A stretch of 64,000 bases of DNA, from contig NZ_JAINVV010000015.1 of the NCBI RefSeq assembly GCF_019880585.1, forward strand, positions 124,001 to 188,000. The letters run 5' to 3'. The translations under genes were made by a program, and so were the position numbers. Shown piece after piece: positions 61,785 to 64,000 of the stretch (position 1 is the stretch's first letter; the number at the start of each line of letters is the position of its first letter). This DNA comes from Sphingomonas colocasiae (lineage in GTDB: Bacteria > Pseudomonadota > Alphaproteobacteria > Sphingomonadales > Sphingomonadaceae). The notes beneath the pieces are model-generated. The model was not told the DNA's origin. It worked only from the letters and a program-made list of their open reading frames with translations, and made no database searches.

Positions 61785-62744
61785 GTGACCGGCTCAAATC
61801 CGCCATTCGACACCCATGTCCGCCGCTACGGCAAGGCCGCGATCGACGAGGCCGCGGCGCTGATCGGCCGTGGCCTGCCGGTCGCGATTCCGACCGAGAC
61901 GGTCTATGGCCTCGCCGCCGATTCGACCGACGCCCAGGCCGTCGCGCGGATCTACGCCGCGAAGGGCCGGCCAAGCTTCAATCCGCTGATCGTCCATGTC
62001 GCCGATCGCGCCGCCGCCGAGGCGATCGCCGAACTCAACCCGATCGCGCATCGGCTCGCGCTCGCCTTCTGGCCGGGGCCGCTCACCATGGTTCTGCCGC
62101 GCCGGGCAGACAGCGGGATCGCTTCGCTTGCCACCGCCGGGCTCGACACCATCGCGATCCGCTGCCCCGCGCACGAGGCGATGCAGGCGCTGCTCGCGGC
62201 GACGGGCAAGCCGCTCGCCGCCCCCTCGGCCAATGCCAGCGGCCGGATCAGCCCGACGCGCGCCGAGCACGTGCTGGCGAGCCTGGACGGTCGGATCCCG
62301 CTGATCGTCGATGCCGGCCCAACGCGCCGTGGCCTTGAATCGACGATCGTCGCGCCCGAAACCGACCGCGTCCGCCTGCTCCGCCCCGGCCCCATCACGG
62401 CCGAAGACATCGCCGAAGCGGCCGGCCTGCCGATCGCGTCGGCCGGCTCGGGGTCGATCGAAGCCCCCGGCCAGTTGGCGAGCCATTACGCCCCCTCCAA
62501 ACCGGTCCGGCTGAACGCGACCGACCGGCGGGTGGGAGAATGGCTGATCGGCTTCGGCCCGGTGACGGGCGACGCGACACTGTCGGCCGCCGGCGACCTT
62601 TCCGAAGCGGCGGCCTGTCTGTTCGACCTGCTTCACCAGGCCGATGCATCCCACGCGGCATCGATCGCGGTCGCGCCCGTTCCCGATACCGGCCTGGGCC
62701 GCGCGATCAACGATCGTCTGGGTCGGGCCGCCGTTCGAGAATAG
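61785..62744 (+). CDS. Threonylcarbamoyl-AMP synthase (Sua5/YrdC)
   Basis: A 319-residue enzyme that makes L-threonylcarbamoyl-AMP for the t6A tRNA modification. Residues ~15-200 form the YrdC domain (PTETVYGLAADSTDAQAV, AAKGRPSFNPLIVHV, APSANASGRISPT). The C-terminal Sua5 domain follows after GQLASHYAPSKPV. The start is GTG 61785 without an obvious ribosome site. Confidence 0.93.
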   Translation: MTGSNPPFDTHVRRYGKAAIDEAAALIGRGLPVAIPTETVYGLAADSTDAQAVARIYAAKGRPSFNPLIVHVADRAAAEAIAELNPIAHRLALAFWPGPLTMVLPRRADSGIASLATAGLDTIAIRCPAHEAMQALLAATGKPLAAPSANASGRISPTRAEHVLASLDGRIPLIVDAGPTRRGLESTIVAPETDRVRLLRPGPITAEDIAEAAGLPIASAGSGSIEAPGQLASHYAPSKPVRLNATDRRVGEWLIGFGPVTGDATLSAAGDLSEAAACLFDLLHQADASHAASIAVAPVPDTGLGRAINDRLGRAAVRE

Positions 62745-62884
62745 GGCCTTCAACAACATCGATGCGGACGAGCCGCCCGCGATAAACCCGTAAATCCACC
62801 TGGCGCCGCCATCTTTACGCAGGCGTAACCAGGGTCCAGACTTCGGCGTCCTCCACATGAGGGGACTCGAAGCGGGAGACGATC

Positions 62885-63616
62885 ATGACAATCGTACAAC
62901 GTGGAATCGCGGAATTTCTCGGGACTTTCTGGCTGGTGTTCGGCGGATGCGGCAGCGCGGTCTTCGCAGCGGCCTTTCCGGAGCTTGGCATCGGCTTTGT
63001 CGGCGTCTCCCTGGCCTTCGGCCTTACCGTGCTGACCATGGCCTATACGGTCGGTCATATCTCCGGCTGCCATCTCAATCCCGCCGTGACCGTGGGGCTG
63101 TGGGCGGGCGGGCGCTTTCCCGCGGCGGACATACCCGCCTATGTCGTCGCGCAGGTGCTCGGCGCGATCGCTGCCGCCTTCACCCTCTATGTCATCGCCA
63201 GCGGTGCACCGGGTTACGACCTGGCGGTCAACGGGCTGGCCGCGAACGGCTTCGGCGAACATTCGCCCGGCAAATATGCGCTGGAATCGGGCCTCCTCAT
63301 CGAATTGCTGCTCACCTTCTTCTTCCTGCTGGTGATCATGGGATCGACCGACAGCCGCGCGCCTGCCGGCTTCGCACCGATCGCGATCGGCCTGACGCTG
63401 ACCCTGATCCACCTGATCAGCATTCCGATCACCAACACTTCGGTCAATCCGGCGCGCAGCACCGGTCCCGCGCTGATCCAGGGCGGCTGGGCCCTGTCGC
63501 AACTCTGGCTGTTCTGGGTGGCGCCGATCATCGGCGCGGCGCTGGGCGGCTTCGTCTACAAGATGCTGGGCGCCGATGCGACCAAACGTCCGCCGGTCGA
63601 AGGAGCGCCCTTGTAA
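62885..63616 (+). CDS. aqpZ: Aquaporin Z
   Basis: A 243-residue water channel. Two NPA boxes are present ([11 protein letters not shown] and [11 protein letters not shown]), with the selectivity-filter Arg after the second. Six helices and length fit AqpZ rather than GlpF. GGGAGACG precedes the ATG. Confidence 0.94.
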   Translation: MTIVQRGIAEFLGTFWLVFGGCGSAVFAAAFPELGIGFVGVSLAFGLTVLTMAYTVGHISGCHLNPAVTVGLWAGGRFPAADIPAYVVAQVLGAIAAAFTLYVIASGAPGYDLAVNGLAANGFGEHSPGKYALESGLLIELLLTFFFLLVIMGSTDSRAPAGFAPIAIGLTLTLIHLISIPITNTSVNPARSTGPALIQGGWALSQLWLFWVAPIIGAALGGFVYKMLGADATKRPPVEGAPL

Positions 63617-63643
63617 GGCCCTTTTAGTCGCGGACGGACCGAT

Positions 63644-63671
63644 GATGGAGGGGAGACACAGCCCCTCCATC
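63644..63671 (+). terminator. Hairpin after aqpZ
   Basis: GATGGAGGGG and CCCCTCCATC form a perfect 10-bp stem with an 8-nt loop, 28 bp past the aqpZ stop. No U-tract follows. Confidence 0.5.
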
Positions 63672-63742
63672 GTCCCGCCCTTGCCCGATGACGGCACTCT
63701 GGTGTCTGCTGGCCGACACGCCGAATCTGCGAGGTCGAGCCG

Positions 63743-64000
63743 ATGACATTGAAGGACGTGCTGGGGAAGCTCGAAGCGCTGGGCAACGAAAAGGTGCGCG
63801 CGCTCAATATCCGGAATGGCGCGGACGAACGGCAATATGGCGTCAAGCTGGGCGATATCCGCGCAATCGCCAAATCGGCCAGGCCGGATCACGCACTGGC
63901 CATGCAGCTCTGGGAAACCGGCAATCTCGACGCGCGACTGCTCGCGATCTTGTGGATGAAGCCCAGGGCGCTATCGGCGGCCGAACTCGATCTCATGGTT
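63743..64000 (+). CDS. DNA alkylation repair protein, AlkD-like, N-terminal fragment
   Basis: The window ends within this gene; 86 codons are visible. The peptide (LKDVLGKLEALGNEKVRAL, YGVKLGDIRAIAK, LWETGNLDARLLAILW) matches the N-terminal HEAT-like helices of AlkD-type DNA glycosylases. These excise bulky cationic alkylated bases without base flipping. The catalytic region lies beyond the edge, so activity cannot be judged. Confidence 0.75.
   Translation, partial: MTLKDVLGKLEALGNEKVRALNIRNGADERQYGVKLGDIRAIAKSARPDHALAMQLWETGNLDARLLAILWMKPRALSAAELDLMV

Overview
The window is GC-rich chromosomal DNA from an alphaproteobacterium, most likely a member of the Sphingomonadaceae (inference). Supporting evidence is: a CcrM-type GANTC methyltransferase next to rnhB, a Ros/MucR regulator, two TonB-dependent receptors with the IVVTAQRR/IVVTARRR start typical of sphingomonads, abundant amidohydrolases and serine hydrolases, a POT peptide transporter, and an NadV plus NadM-Nudix salvage pair. 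No rRNA, tRNA, CRISPR array, insertion sequence or prophage was seen.

Layout. 0-8 kb: envelope and stress genes (partial SnoaL-like protein, penicillin-recognising serine hydrolase, EthD protein with a MarR regulator, a large beta-propeller/amidohydrolase fusion, a PilZ protein, a phosphoesterase). 8.3-13.1 kb: a MucR-type regulator, then an ECF sigma factor, a VWA lipoprotein and a membrane-anchored TPR protein that look like one envelope-signalling locus. 13.2-15.7 kb: an NAD salvage operon. 15.9-26.6 kb: one giant gene for a 3587-residue BapA-like adhesin with 26 long and 3 short repeats and an RTX-like C-terminus.

27-41 kb is a carbon-uptake and catabolic region: azoR/hxlR, then lacI-1/hydrolase/HpcH-HpaI aldolase, a low-GC islet, cupin and TonB receptor, lacI-2, and a divergent operon of double-SnoaL protein, HisD-like dehydrogenase, MFS transporter and SDR. 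Copies of one LacI-type operator, TTGCATACG plus a degenerate inverted half, lie upstream of lacI-1, of the TonB receptor and of lacI-2, so these scattered genes probably form one regulon for an unidentified substrate.

41-47.6 kb: two beta-lactamase-fold hydrolases, a TetR/MFS pair with three tandem operators, and a second TonB receptor. 47.7-58.8 kb: kptA, then a long leftward run with folP, ccrM, rnhB, thiD, a DUF1272 protein, glmM, NnrU, two amidohydrolases (one lacking its metal ligands) and a POT transporter. The ccrM promoter interval holds six GANTC sites in 151 bp. 58.9-64 kb: nitroreductase, GntR regulator, REP-like hairpins, acyl-CoA dehydrogenase, TsaC/Sua5, aquaporin Z and the start of an AlkD-like protein.

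Most novel leads: TonB-box-like motifs repeated in the non-receptor proteins of the ECF/VWA/TPR locus; the LacI-operator regulon with a near-perfect 48-bp hairpin in the leader of its main operon; the architecture of the giant adhesin; and the pseudo-amidohydrolase paired with an apparently active paralogue. All functions are inferred from reading the sequence; no database search was run.
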